Part shown: positions 7,837 through 15,785 of the stretch, piece by piece
How the letters are laid out: each line of letters opens with the position of its first letter
Numbering within the stretch: the stretch's first letter is position 1
DNA from: Jeongeupia naejangsanensis
Lineage (GTDB): Bacteria; Pseudomonadota; Gammaproteobacteria; Burkholderiales; Chitinibacteraceae
Direction: 5' to 3'
Assembly (NCBI RefSeq): GCF_016865585.1
Contig: NZ_JAESND010000005.1
Coordinates: 186,001-250,000 of the forward strand
Length of the DNA stretch: 64,000 nucleotides
Made by a program: the position numbers and the translations under genes
Notes under the pieces: model-generated
Database searches by the model: none
What the model was told of the DNA's origin: nothing
What the model saw: only the letters and a program-made list of their open reading frames with translations

Positions 7837-9573
7837 ATGAACAACCGCTTGCTCTATACCCGATTGCTCGGCGAAATCCGCCCGTACTGGCCGGTGATCG
7901 CCGGCTCCATCGTCTGCATGATCCTCGCCGCCGGCGTCGACGCCGGTCTGGCGGTGCTGCTCAAACCGCTGGTCGACCAGAATCTGCAGGCCCACTCGCT
8001 CGCGCATACCGCCGCATGGGTGCTGCCGGCGCAGATTTTCGGCCTGGCCATCCTGCGGCTGGTGACCAACTTCGGTTCCGACTACGCCAGCGGTTGGCTG
8101 TCGGCACGGGTGATGCACGATCTGCGGCAGAAAATGTACGAGCAGTACCTGAAGTTGCCGACGCGCTATTACGACCAGAGCTCGACCGGCGTGATGCTGT
8201 CGCGGATCACCTTCGACATCGGCAACGTGATGAACGCCGGCGTGCAGGTGCTGACGGTGCTGGTGCGCGACAGCTTCTCGATCGTCGCCTTCCTCGGCGT
8301 GATGCTGTACCACGACTGGCAGCTGACCTTGCTGTGCCTGATCCTGCTGCCCGGCGTCGCTGCCAGCATCCGCATCGTCGGCAAGCGCCAGCGCAAGCTG
8401 TCGCGTTCGTCACAGGAAACCATGGGCGAAATGACGCGCATCCTCGACGAAAGCCTCTCGGGCCACCGGGTGGTGAAGATTTTCGGTGGTTTCCCGTACG
8501 AGCGCCTGCGCTACTTCAACATCAACAACCGGATGCGCAGCATCATGGTCAAGCAGAACGCCACCTCGGGCGCCAACTCCGGGCTGGTGATGCTGCTGAT
8601 CGGCATCACGCTGGCGATCATCATCTACTTCGCCAGCCTGCGCGCGCAGACCGGTGCGCTGACCGCCGGTGCCTTCGTGTCATTCATGGTCGCGATGATG
8701 GCGATCCAGCAGCCGGTGAAGAACCTCACCAAGATCAACGAGCAGTTCCACAAGGGCATGGCGGCGGCCGAATCGGTGTTCGGCGTGCTCGACGAAGCGG
8801 CCGAGCGCGATACCGGTACGCGTCAGATCGAACGCGCCCGCGGCGAGATCGACATCAAGGCGCTGCAATTCCACTACGGCGATCCGGACAAGCCGGCGCT
8901 GTCCGGCATCGACCTGAAGGTCGCGCCCGGTGAAACGGTCGCGCTGGTCGGCAGTTCGGGCTCGGGCAAGACGACGCTGGCCAATCTGCTGCCACGCTTC
9001 TACGAGCCGACCGGTGGCGAAATCGACCTCGATGGCGTACCGGTGGATCAGTACAAACTCGCCGACCTGCGCCGCCAGTTTGCAATGGTCAGTCAGGATG
9101 TCGTGCTGTTCAACGACACGGTGACCGCCAACATCGCCTACGGCGATGCCGCTCCGGATCTGGCGCGTGTCCAGGCCGCTGCCGATGCGGCGTTCGCGAC
9201 CGAGTTCATCGAGAACATGGGCGAGGGTTTCGACACCATGCTGGGTGAAAACGGCGTACGGCTGTCGGGCGGCCAGCGCCAGCGGCTGGCGATCGCGCGG
9301 GCGATCTACAAGGACGCGCCGATCCTGATCCTCGACGAGGCAACCAGCGCGCTCGATACCGAGTCCGAGCGCAAGGTCCAGGCGGCGCTGGAAAACCTGA
9401 TGAAGAACCGCACGACGCTGGTGATTGCCCACCGGTTGTCGACGATCGAAAACGCCAATCGTATCGTCGTGATGCGGTCGGGGCGCATTGTCGAGGTCGG
9501 CAGCCACGCCGATCTGATCGAGCAGAAGGGCATGTACGCCCAGATGCACGCGGTGCAGTTCCACGAGGTGTAA
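7837..9573 (+). CDS. msbA: Lipid A export ATP-binding/permease protein MsbA
   Basis: MsbA is the homodimeric ABC exporter that flips lipid A-core across the inner membrane. The 578-residue half-transporter has six membrane helices in residues 15-310 and a nucleotide-binding domain after about 340. Seen motifs are Walker A GSSGSGKTT (about 373), the signature LSGGQRQR (about 476) and Walker B ILILDEATSALD (about 497) with the H-loop IAHRLSTIENA. The ATG at 7837 is favoured over a TTG at 7816. Linkage to lpxC and to the glycan cluster downstream supports lipid A transport rather than drug export. Confidence 0.95.
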   Translation: MNNRLLYTRLLGEIRPYWPVIAGSIVCMILAAGVDAGLAVLLKPLVDQNLQAHSLAHTAAWVLPAQIFGLAILRLVTNFGSDYASGWLSARVMHDLRQKMYEQYLKLPTRYYDQSSTGVMLSRITFDIGNVMNAGVQVLTVLVRDSFSIVAFLGVMLYHDWQLTLLCLILLPGVAASIRIVGKRQRKLSRSSQETMGEMTRILDESLSGHRVVKIFGGFPYERLRYFNINNRMRSIMVKQNATSGANSGLVMLLIGITLAIIIYFASLRAQTGALTAGAFVSFMVAMMAIQQPVKNLTKINEQFHKGMAAAESVFGVLDEAAERDTGTRQIERARGEIDIKALQFHYGDPDKPALSGIDLKVAPGETVALVGSSGSGKTTLANLLPRFYEPTGGEIDLDGVPVDQYKLADLRRQFAMVSQDVVLFNDTVTANIAYGDAAPDLARVQAAADAAFATEFIENMGEGFDTMLGENGVRLSGGQRQRLAIARAIYKDAPILILDEATSALDTESERKVQAALENLMKNRTTLVIAHRLSTIENANRIVVMRSGRIVEVGSHADLIEQKGMYAQMHAVQFHEV

Positions 9574-9575
9574 TG

Positions 9576-9603
9576 AAAACGGGGCTTGATGCCCCGTTTT
9601 TTT
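9576..9603 (+). terminator. Rho-independent terminator after msbA
   Basis: AAAACGGGGC and GCCCCGTTTT form a 10-bp stem with a TTGAT loop, followed by further T residues. It lies directly after msbA and overlaps the end of the convergent glycosyltransferase gene, so it can act in both directions. Confidence 0.9.
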
Positions 9604-10357
9604 ATTGCCGGCGGTTCAGTTCGGCCAGTTTCAGGAAGCGGTAATAGACGGTTTCGGCGTTGAACACGGCAACCTGGAAACCGGCCACGCCGTCGAGAAA
9701 GCCGCGCTTGACGATATAGGTCCGCACGAACGCCCACAGCCCGCGGCCGACGGCCTTGGCGACCGATGCGGATTCGCCGCGCGCATGGCGCTGGCGGGCG
9801 CCGGCTTCCGAGTAGGCGTCGAGCTTTCTGAGCACGTCGGCATGCGTTTCGTACGAGTAGTGCAGCAGCGTGCCGTCCAGCGCCGCGACCGGGCCGTCGA
9901 ACACCAGCCTTTCGTGCACCAGATCGTCCGAAAAACGGGCGCTGCCTTGCTTGAACAAGCGCGGAATCCAGTCCGGATACCAGCCCGAATGGCGCATCCA
10001 GTGGCCGCAGAAGCTCGACAAGCGATTGAGCCGGTAGACGGCGGCTTGCGGCGCGGCGATGGCGGCACGGATCGAAGCGGCGAGTTCGGGCGTGACGACC
10101 TCGTCGGCGTCGATGAGCAGGACCCAGTCGGTGTCGAGCAGGGCCACGGCGCGGTTCTTCTGCACGCCGAAGCCCGGCCAGTCGCCTGAAACCGCCACGG
10201 CGGCGCCGTGGGCCTCGGCAATTTGCACGGTCGCATCGCTGCTGCCCGAGTCGAGCACGGCGATCCTGTCGGCAAAAGCCAGCGCCGTCAGGCATTCGGC
10301 CAGTCTTGCTTCGGCATTCTTGGTGATCAGGGCAACGCCCAGGGTTGCAGCTGGCAT
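9602..10357 (-). CDS. Family 2 glycosyltransferase, WaaE/KdtX-like
   Basis: This 251-residue protein is a GT2 (GT-A fold) enzyme likely to add a sugar to the LPS inner core. It begins with GVALITKNAEARLAECL, has DSGSSDATVQIA, and the metal-binding DAD motif in LLIDADEVVTPEL near residue 105. A hydrophobic C-terminal part (WAFVRTYIVKRGFLDGVAGF) resembles the WaaE-type beta-1,4-glucosyltransferases. It is convergent with msbA and divergent from the epimerase gene that starts the main cluster. The exact donor and acceptor are not known. Confidence 0.85.
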   Translation of the reverse strand: MPAATLGVALITKNAEARLAECLTALAFADRIAVLDSGSSDATVQIAEAHGAAVAVSGDWPGFGVQKNRAVALLDTDWVLLIDADEVVTPELAASIRAAIAAPQAAVYRLNRLSSFCGHWMRHSGWYPDWIPRLFKQGSARFSDDLVHERLVFDGPVAALDGTLLHYSYETHADVLRKLDAYSEAGARQRHARGESASVAKAVGRGLWAFVRTYIVKRGFLDGVAGFQVAVFNAETVYYRFLKLAELNRRQ

Positions 10358-10381
10358 GGGAAGGCGGGGCTGAAAACTGGA

Positions 10382-10387
10382 TATAAT
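10382..10387 (+). promoter_or_regulatory. Consensus -10 box before the glycan cluster
   Basis: A perfect TATAAT lies 51 bases before the epimerase start in the divergent 80-base gap. No clear -35 box precedes it. It is the best candidate for the promoter of the long plus-strand glycan operon. Confidence 0.4.
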
Positions 10388-10437
10388 CGGACAAACGCCG
10401 GTGCATCCACAAGCCCGGCCCTCACGCGGTCACCCAG

Positions 10438-11442
10438 ATGAACATACTCGTTACCGGCGCAGCCGGCTTTATCGGCCTGCACCTGAGCCAGCGACTGCTG
10501 GCTGCCGGCCATACCGTCCACGGCATCGACAGCATCAACAGCTATTACGATCCGGCGCTCAAGCGTGCGCGGCTGGCGCAGCTCGCCCCGCACGCCGCCT
10601 TTTCTTTTGCCGAACACGATCTGGCCGACCCGGCCTCGGTCGCGCTGATCCGCGACGGCGGTTACGACGCGGTCGTGCATCTGGCCGCACAGGCCGGCGT
10701 GCGCTATTCGCTCGAAGCGCCGCTGGCGTACAGCGACGCCAACCTCGTCGGCTTTACCCATGTGCTCGAAGGCTGTCGCCACGGCAAGGTCGGCCAGCTG
10801 ATCTTCGCCAGCTCGTCCAGCGTTTATGGCGGCAACCGCAAGCTGCCGTTCGCCGAAACCGACGCGGCCGATCATCCGGTCAGCTTCTACGCGGCGACCA
10901 AGCGTGCCAACGAACTGATGGCGCACAGCTATGCGCACCTGTACGGCCTGCCGGTGACCGGCTTGCGCTTCTTCACCGTCTACGGCCCGTGGGGCCGGCC
11001 GGACATGGCGTACTACAAGTTCGCGCAGAAAATCGTCCGTGGCGAGACCATCGACGTCTACAACCACGGCAAGATGCGCCGCGATTTCACCTACATCGAC
11101 GAAATCATCGCCGGCATCGAAGGCCTGCTCGCCAATCCGGCCAAACCCGACGCCGGCTTCGACGTGATGCAGCCGCAGCCGGGCACCAGCTGGGCGCCGT
11201 ACCGGATACTGAACATTGGCGGCAACAATCCGGTGCCACTGATGGACTTCATCGCGACGCTGGAAAAACACCTCGGCGTGACCGCCAACAAGCAGTTCCT
11301 GCCGATGCAGGACGGCGACGTGGCGGAAACCTACGCCGATACCCGCGCACTCGAAGCCGTCGTCGGTCCGGTCGCGCGGATCTCGCTCGACGAAGGGCTC
11401 GGCCGCTTTGTCGCATGGTTCAAGGATTATCACGGTGTCTGA
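10438..11442 (+). CDS. NAD-dependent nucleotide-sugar epimerase, UDP-glucuronate 4-epimerase type
   Basis: An extended short-chain dehydrogenase of 334 residues. The Rossmann motif GAAGFIG is at residues 7-13, and the catalytic YAATK sits within SFYAATKRANELM near residue 145. The motifs RFFTVYGPWGRPDMA and MRRDFTYIDEI are typical of UDP-glucuronate 4-epimerases, which convert UDP-GlcA to UDP-GalA. It heads the plus-strand cluster and overlaps the next gene by 8 bases. Substrate specificity is inferred from family resemblance; UDP-glucose or UDP-HexNAc epimerase activity cannot be excluded. Confidence 0.85.
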   Translation: MNILVTGAAGFIGLHLSQRLLAAGHTVHGIDSINSYYDPALKRARLAQLAPHAAFSFAEHDLADPASVALIRDGGYDAVVHLAAQAGVRYSLEAPLAYSDANLVGFTHVLEGCRHGKVGQLIFASSSSVYGGNRKLPFAETDAADHPVSFYAATKRANELMAHSYAHLYGLPVTGLRFFTVYGPWGRPDMAYYKFAQKIVRGETIDVYNHGKMRRDFTYIDEIIAGIEGLLANPAKPDAGFDVMQPQPGTSWAPYRILNIGGNNPVPLMDFIATLEKHLGVTANKQFLPMQDGDVAETYADTRALEAVVGPVARISLDEGLGRFVAWFKDYHGV

Positions 11443-12532
11443 TGCGCCGTTCCGTCGCGCGCTGGTCATCAAACTGCGCCACCACGGCGACGTGCTGCTG
11501 ACCGGGCCGGTGTTCAGCACCTTGGCCGAGGCGCATCCGGGCATCGAGATCGATGCGCTGGTGTACTCGGACACACAGGAGATGCTGACGCTGCACCCGC
11601 ACGTGCGCACGGTGCACACGATCGGCCGCGACTGGCGCAAGCTGGGCCCGCTGGCGCAGCTGTCGCGCTACTGGGGGCTGTACAAGGCACTGAAGTCGCG
11701 CGATTACGACCTGATCGTCCACCTGACCGACCACTGGCATGGTGCGCGGCTGGCGCGCTTGCTGAAGCCCCGCGTCTCGGTCGCGCCGAGCGTGAAGAAA
11801 AACAGCGCACGCGCCAGCAAGACCTGGGCGAAGTCGTTCACCGCGCGATATCCGGTCGTCGGCGGCAACCGCCGCCACACCGTCGACATCCATCTCGACG
11901 CGTTGCGCCGGATCGGCATCCAGCCGAGCGAGGCGAGCAAGCCGCTGCGCTTCGTCGCCGGCGACGCCGCCGAGGCGTCGGTCGCCGCCAAGCTCGAAGG
12001 GCAAGGCGTGGCTAGCGGCGGGTACATCCTGATTCACCCGACGTCGCGCTGGCTGTTCAAGACCTGGCCGGTGGCGCACGTGGCGACGCTGGTCGATGCA
12101 CTGACCGCGCGCGGCGACACCGTGGTGCTGTCGGCAGCACCGTCGAAGGCCGAGCTCGACTGGATCGCACAACTGAAGATGAAACTGGCGCGGCCGGTGG
12201 CCGACCTGTCCGGCCAGCTGTCATTGAAGGAACTCGGCGCCCTGATCGCCGGCGCGCGTGCCTTCGTCGGCGTCGATTCGGTGCCGATGCATCTTGCCGC
12301 TGCGACGCAGACGCCGGCCGTGGCCTTGTTCGGTCCGTCCGGCGACATCGAATGGGGACCATGGCGCTCGCCGCACCGGCTGATCACCGAACCGTTCTCC
12401 TGTCGCCCCTGTGGTCAGGACGGTTGCGGCGGCAGCAAGGTCAGCGACTGCCTGACCGCAATCACGCCCGAACGCGTGCTCGCCGAACTCGACGGCCTGC
12501 TCGCCGAGACGGGTCGCGGGGTGAGCCGTTGA
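11435..12532 (+). CDS. waaQ: Lipopolysaccharide heptosyltransferase III-like (GT9)
   Basis: GT9 enzymes transfer heptose from ADP-heptose onto the LPS inner core at the cytoplasmic face. The 365-residue protein has VIKLRHHGDVLLTGPVFS at the N-terminus, a donor-site VGVDSVPMHLAAA, and LFGPSGDIEWGPW. The Cys-rich CRPCGQDGCGGSKVSDCL segment near the C-terminus is typical of the WaaQ/heptosyltransferase III subgroup. I chose GTG at 11435, with AAGGA eight bases upstream; it overlaps the epimerase stop. It overlaps the next gene at TTGA. Confidence 0.85.
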   Translation: MSDAPFRRALVIKLRHHGDVLLTGPVFSTLAEAHPGIEIDALVYSDTQEMLTLHPHVRTVHTIGRDWRKLGPLAQLSRYWGLYKALKSRDYDLIVHLTDHWHGARLARLLKPRVSVAPSVKKNSARASKTWAKSFTARYPVVGGNRRHTVDIHLDALRRIGIQPSEASKPLRFVAGDAAEASVAAKLEGQGVASGGYILIHPTSRWLFKTWPVAHVATLVDALTARGDTVVLSAAPSKAELDWIAQLKMKLARPVADLSGQLSLKELGALIAGARAFVGVDSVPMHLAAATQTPAVALFGPSGDIEWGPWRSPHRLITEPFSCRPCGQDGCGGSKVSDCLTAITPERVLAELDGLLAETGRGVSR

Positions 12533-13665
12533 CCGCGCCGATCAGGCTGGCCATCGTCCGGCAGAAGTACAACCCGCACGGCGGCGCCGAGCGCTTTGTC
12601 GCGCGCGCGCTCGACGCGCTGTCCAGTCGTGGTGCGCTCGACGTGACCCTGCTGGCGCGGCAGTGGCAGCAGGGCGACAGCGGCTGGCACAACGAGACGG
12701 TGAATCCGCGCTATTCGGGCCGCCTCGGTCGCGACCGCGGCTTTGCCCGTGCAGTGCAGAAGCGTTTCCGGGATTTCGATCTGGTGCAGAGCCACGAGCG
12801 CATTCCCGGCGCGGCGATCTTTCGCGCCGGCGACGGTGTGCACGCGGTCTGGCTCGAACAGCTGTCGCGCGTGCAGGGCCTGTCGGCACGGCTGATCCGC
12901 TTCCTCAGCCCCTACCACAGCTATGTGTGCCAGGCCGAAACCGAGATGTTCCGCCATCCGGCGCTGCAGACGGTGATCTGCAACTCCAAGCTGGTCCGCG
13001 ACGAAATCGCCGACCGCTTCGCCGTGTCCGACGACAAGCTCGAACTGATCTACAACGGCGTCGATACCGAGGTCTTCCATCCGGATCTGGTGCGTCACCG
13101 CACGGCGATGCGCGACGAATGGCGCGTGCCGCAGGATGCGCCGCTGCTCGCCTACGTCGGCTCGGGCTTTGCGCGCAAGGGAGTGTCGACCGCGCTCGAA
13201 GCGATCGTGCCTTATCCGGACCTGCACCTCGTGATCGCCGGTGCCGACAAGCACGCGAAGCGCTACCAGAAACTGGCTGAGACGCTGGGCGTTGCCGCGC
13301 GGGTGCGTTTCCTCGGTGGCGTCGCAGACGTCAAGCCGGTCTACGGCGCGGCCGACGCGCTGATCCTGCCGACGCTGTACGACCCGTTTCCGAACGTCTG
13401 CGTCGAAGCCTTCGCGTCCGGCCTGCCGGTGTTCACCAGCCCGATGTGCGGCGCGGCCGAATGGGTCGTCCAGGGCGAGAACGGCTGGACCAACGATGCA
13501 CTCGACATCGACGGCTATCGCAGCGCAGTCGGCGTCTGGCTGGCGCGCCGCGACGAATGGCCCGCGCTGCGCGCGGCGGCACGCAAGACCGCCGAACCCT
13601 TTACCCTGGCCCGCATGGCCGGCGAGCTCGAAGCACTCTACGCCCGCCTGCTGGCCCGGACCTGA
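12529..13665 (+). CDS. Family 4 glycosyltransferase, WaaG-like
   Basis: A 378-residue GT-B enzyme. The N-terminus IRLAIVRQKYNPHGGAERF and the acceptor-side VQSHERIPGAAIFRAGDGVHAVW closely resemble WaaG, the LPS core glucosyltransferase I. The donor-binding domain has YVGSGFARKGVSTALEA and YDPFPNVCVEAFASGLPV, the E-x7-E-type region of GT4. The TTG at 12529 is the likely start because it forms a 4-base TTGA overlap with waaQ and immediately precedes the conserved domain. No better in-frame start exists nearby. Translational coupling is likely. Confidence 0.85.
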   Translation: MTAPIRLAIVRQKYNPHGGAERFVARALDALSSRGALDVTLLARQWQQGDSGWHNETVNPRYSGRLGRDRGFARAVQKRFRDFDLVQSHERIPGAAIFRAGDGVHAVWLEQLSRVQGLSARLIRFLSPYHSYVCQAETEMFRHPALQTVICNSKLVRDEIADRFAVSDDKLELIYNGVDTEVFHPDLVRHRTAMRDEWRVPQDAPLLAYVGSGFARKGVSTALEAIVPYPDLHLVIAGADKHAKRYQKLAETLGVAARVRFLGGVADVKPVYGAADALILPTLYDPFPNVCVEAFASGLPVFTSPMCGAAEWVVQGENGWTNDALDIDGYRSAVGVWLARRDEWPALRAAARKTAEPFTLARMAGELEALYARLLART

Positions 13666-13691
13666 AAAGACCAGAAGAGAACCGTCGACCA

Positions 13692-14789
13692 ATGCGCATC
13701 CTGCATACCGAATCATCGTGCGGCTGGGGCGGTCAGGAAATCCGCATCCTGACCGAGGCCGCCGGCATGCTGGCCCGTGGCCACCAGGTGACCATCCTTG
13801 CCTGCCCGAACTCGAACATCTACCCGGCCGCGCTCGAACGCGGGATTCCGGCGGTGGCGCTGCCGATCGAGAAAAAGCGCGTCGGCAGCCTGATGGCGAT
13901 GCGCGGCTGGCTGGCCCGGCACAAGCACGAGTTCGACGTGATCAACACGCACAGCTCGACCGATGCCTGGCTGGTCGCGGTCGCCGGTGCGACGCTGTCC
14001 GGCGTGCCGCCGGTGGTGCGGACCCGTCACGTGTCGACTGACATCAACAAGAGCGCCACCACGCGCTGGCTCTACCTGAACGCGACCCGCCACATCGTCA
14101 CCACCGGCGAGCGGCTGCGCAAGACGCTGAACCGCGACAACGGCTTTCCGCTGAACCGGATGACGTCGATCCCGACCGGTGTCGATCTCGAACGCTTCAC
14201 GCCGCCGCTGAGCCGCACTGCGGCGCGCGCCAAGCTCGGCCTCGCCGACAAGCCGACCCTGGGCATCCTCGCGACCCTGCGCAACTGGAAGGGGCACGGC
14301 TACCTGTTCGACGCGTGGCCGGCGCTGACCGAGCGCTTCCCGGACTGGCAGCTGCTGATCGTCGGCGATGGCCCGCAGCGGCAGAACCTCGAGCGCCGCG
14401 TCGCCGAAGCCGGCTGGACCAACGTGATCTTCGCCGGCAACCGTGACGACGTACCCGACTGGCTGGCGGCGATGGACCTGTTCACGCTGCCGTCGTACGG
14501 CAACGAAGGCGTGCCGCAGGGCATCATGCAGGCGATGGCCTGCGGGCTGCCGGTGGTCAGCACCCCGGTCGGCGCGATCGCCGAAGCGGTGCTCGACGGC
14601 CAGACCGGCACGCTGGTGCCGCCGCAGGATGCAAAGGCGCTGACCGAGGCGCTGGCCGCGTTGATGGGCGATGCCGCGCAAAGGCAGCGTTATGCATCGG
14701 CCGGGCTGGCGCATGCGCGTACCACCTTCGGGCTCGAGCGCATGCTCGACCGGATGGAGGCGGTGTTCGGCGCCGCCGTCGCCCGATGA
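13692..14789 (+). CDS. Family 4 glycosyltransferase
   Basis: A 365-residue GT-B protein with the start MRILHTESSCGWGGQEIRIL, where the GGQE loop is the usual GT4 acceptor and donor glycine motif. The C-terminal half has LRNWKGHGYLFDAWPAL, IVGDGPQRQNLE, and EGVPQGIMQAMACGLPVVST. It lies 26 bases after the WaaG-like gene and overlaps the next one by ATGA. The donor and linkage are unknown; the context says outer-core or oligosaccharide assembly in the cytoplasm. Confidence 0.85.
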   Translation: MRILHTESSCGWGGQEIRILTEAAGMLARGHQVTILACPNSNIYPAALERGIPAVALPIEKKRVGSLMAMRGWLARHKHEFDVINTHSSTDAWLVAVAGATLSGVPPVVRTRHVSTDINKSATTRWLYLNATRHIVTTGERLRKTLNRDNGFPLNRMTSIPTGVDLERFTPPLSRTAARAKLGLADKPTLGILATLRNWKGHGYLFDAWPALTERFPDWQLLIVGDGPQRQNLERRVAEAGWTNVIFAGNRDDVPDWLAAMDLFTLPSYGNEGVPQGIMQAMACGLPVVSTPVGAIAEAVLDGQTGTLVPPQDAKALTEALAALMGDAAQRQRYASAGLAHARTTFGLERMLDRMEAVFGAAVAR

Positions 14790-15784
14790 TCCAACCCGCC
14801 TTGGCCCCACAGACTCCGGTCCGGCGCATTCTCGTCATCGTCGTTGCGCGCTTCGGCGACACGCTGCTGGTGACGCCGGTGCTGCGCCGGCTCAAGGCCG
14901 CACATCCGGACGCCGAACTGACGGTCATGGCCCACCATCGCCGTGCCGAGGTGCTCGAACACCTGCCCTTCATCGACCGGCTCGCGACGATCTCCAAGCG
15001 CAGCGCGCCGTGGCGCGGCCGCTTCGGGCTGAAACACTATGATCTGGCGCTGGTCTACGGTGACGACTGCGAATTCACCGACTACGCCGCGCGGGTGTCG
15101 CGCAAGGTCGTCGCCTTCGGCTCGGGTGCCGCGGCGGCCAACGTGACGCTGGTGCCGGCCCCGATGAAACCGACGCCGGCGCAGCACGAGCGTGCGATGC
15201 TGCTGGCACCGCTGGATCTGGCCGTCGACGACTGGCGGCTTGCGTATACGGTGACGCCGGCCGAGGCCGAGAAGGCCGATGCGTGGGTCGCCGGCCGGCG
15301 GCTGGTCGGCCTGCAGCTGCAGAGTTTCCCGGCCAAGGCCTACCGCGACTGGCCGCTGCCCCATTTTGCCGAGCTGGCCCGGCGCCTGCTCGCCAGCTAT
15401 CCCGACGTGCAACTGGTGCTGCTCGGCGGCCCCGAAGGCCGCGACGCGGCGCTGATGCTCGAAGCCGAACTGGGCTCGGACCGCGTCAGCGTGCTCGCCG
15501 GTACGGTGACGATGCGCGAGAACGCCGCGATCATGGCGCGGCTGGCGCTGTACGTCGGCGTCGATACCGGCCCGACCCATCTCGCCGGCGCGCTCGGCGT
15601 GCCGATGGTCGCGATGTACCACGCCTTCCACCCCGGTTACCTGCTCGCACCGTTGCAGCATCCGGCGCTGACGGTGCTCGAGCACCCGGAAGCGGGCGAG
15701 GGCGCGCGCCGCGATGCACCGATGGCCGACATCAGCGTCGATACCGTCTGGGCTGCCGTGCAACAACGACTCGGAGACGCCTGA
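14786..15784 (+). CDS. Family 9 glycosyltransferase (heptosyltransferase family)
   Basis: A 332-residue GT9 protein, the second in this cluster. It has ILVIVVARFGDTLLVTPVLRRL at the start, GLQLQSFPAKAYRDWPLPHFAEL in the middle, and VGVDTGPTHLAGALGVP in the ADP-sugar binding region. The ATG overlaps the previous stop by four bases. The middle motif differs from WaaC/WaaF (no typical TEWPR segment), so it may use another ADP-heptose acceptor or another sugar. Cytoplasmic, peripheral to the membrane. Confidence 0.8.
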   Translation: MIQPALAPQTPVRRILVIVVARFGDTLLVTPVLRRLKAAHPDAELTVMAHHRRAEVLEHLPFIDRLATISKRSAPWRGRFGLKHYDLALVYGDDCEFTDYAARVSRKVVAFGSGAAAANVTLVPAPMKPTPAQHERAMLLAPLDLAVDDWRLAYTVTPAEAEKADAWVAGRRLVGLQLQSFPAKAYRDWPLPHFAELARRLLASYPDVQLVLLGGPEGRDAALMLEAELGSDRVSVLAGTVTMRENAAIMARLALYVGVDTGPTHLAGALGVPMVAMYHAFHPGYLLAPLQHPALTVLEHPEAGEGARRDAPMADISVDTVWAAVQQRLGDA

Positions 15785-15785
15785 T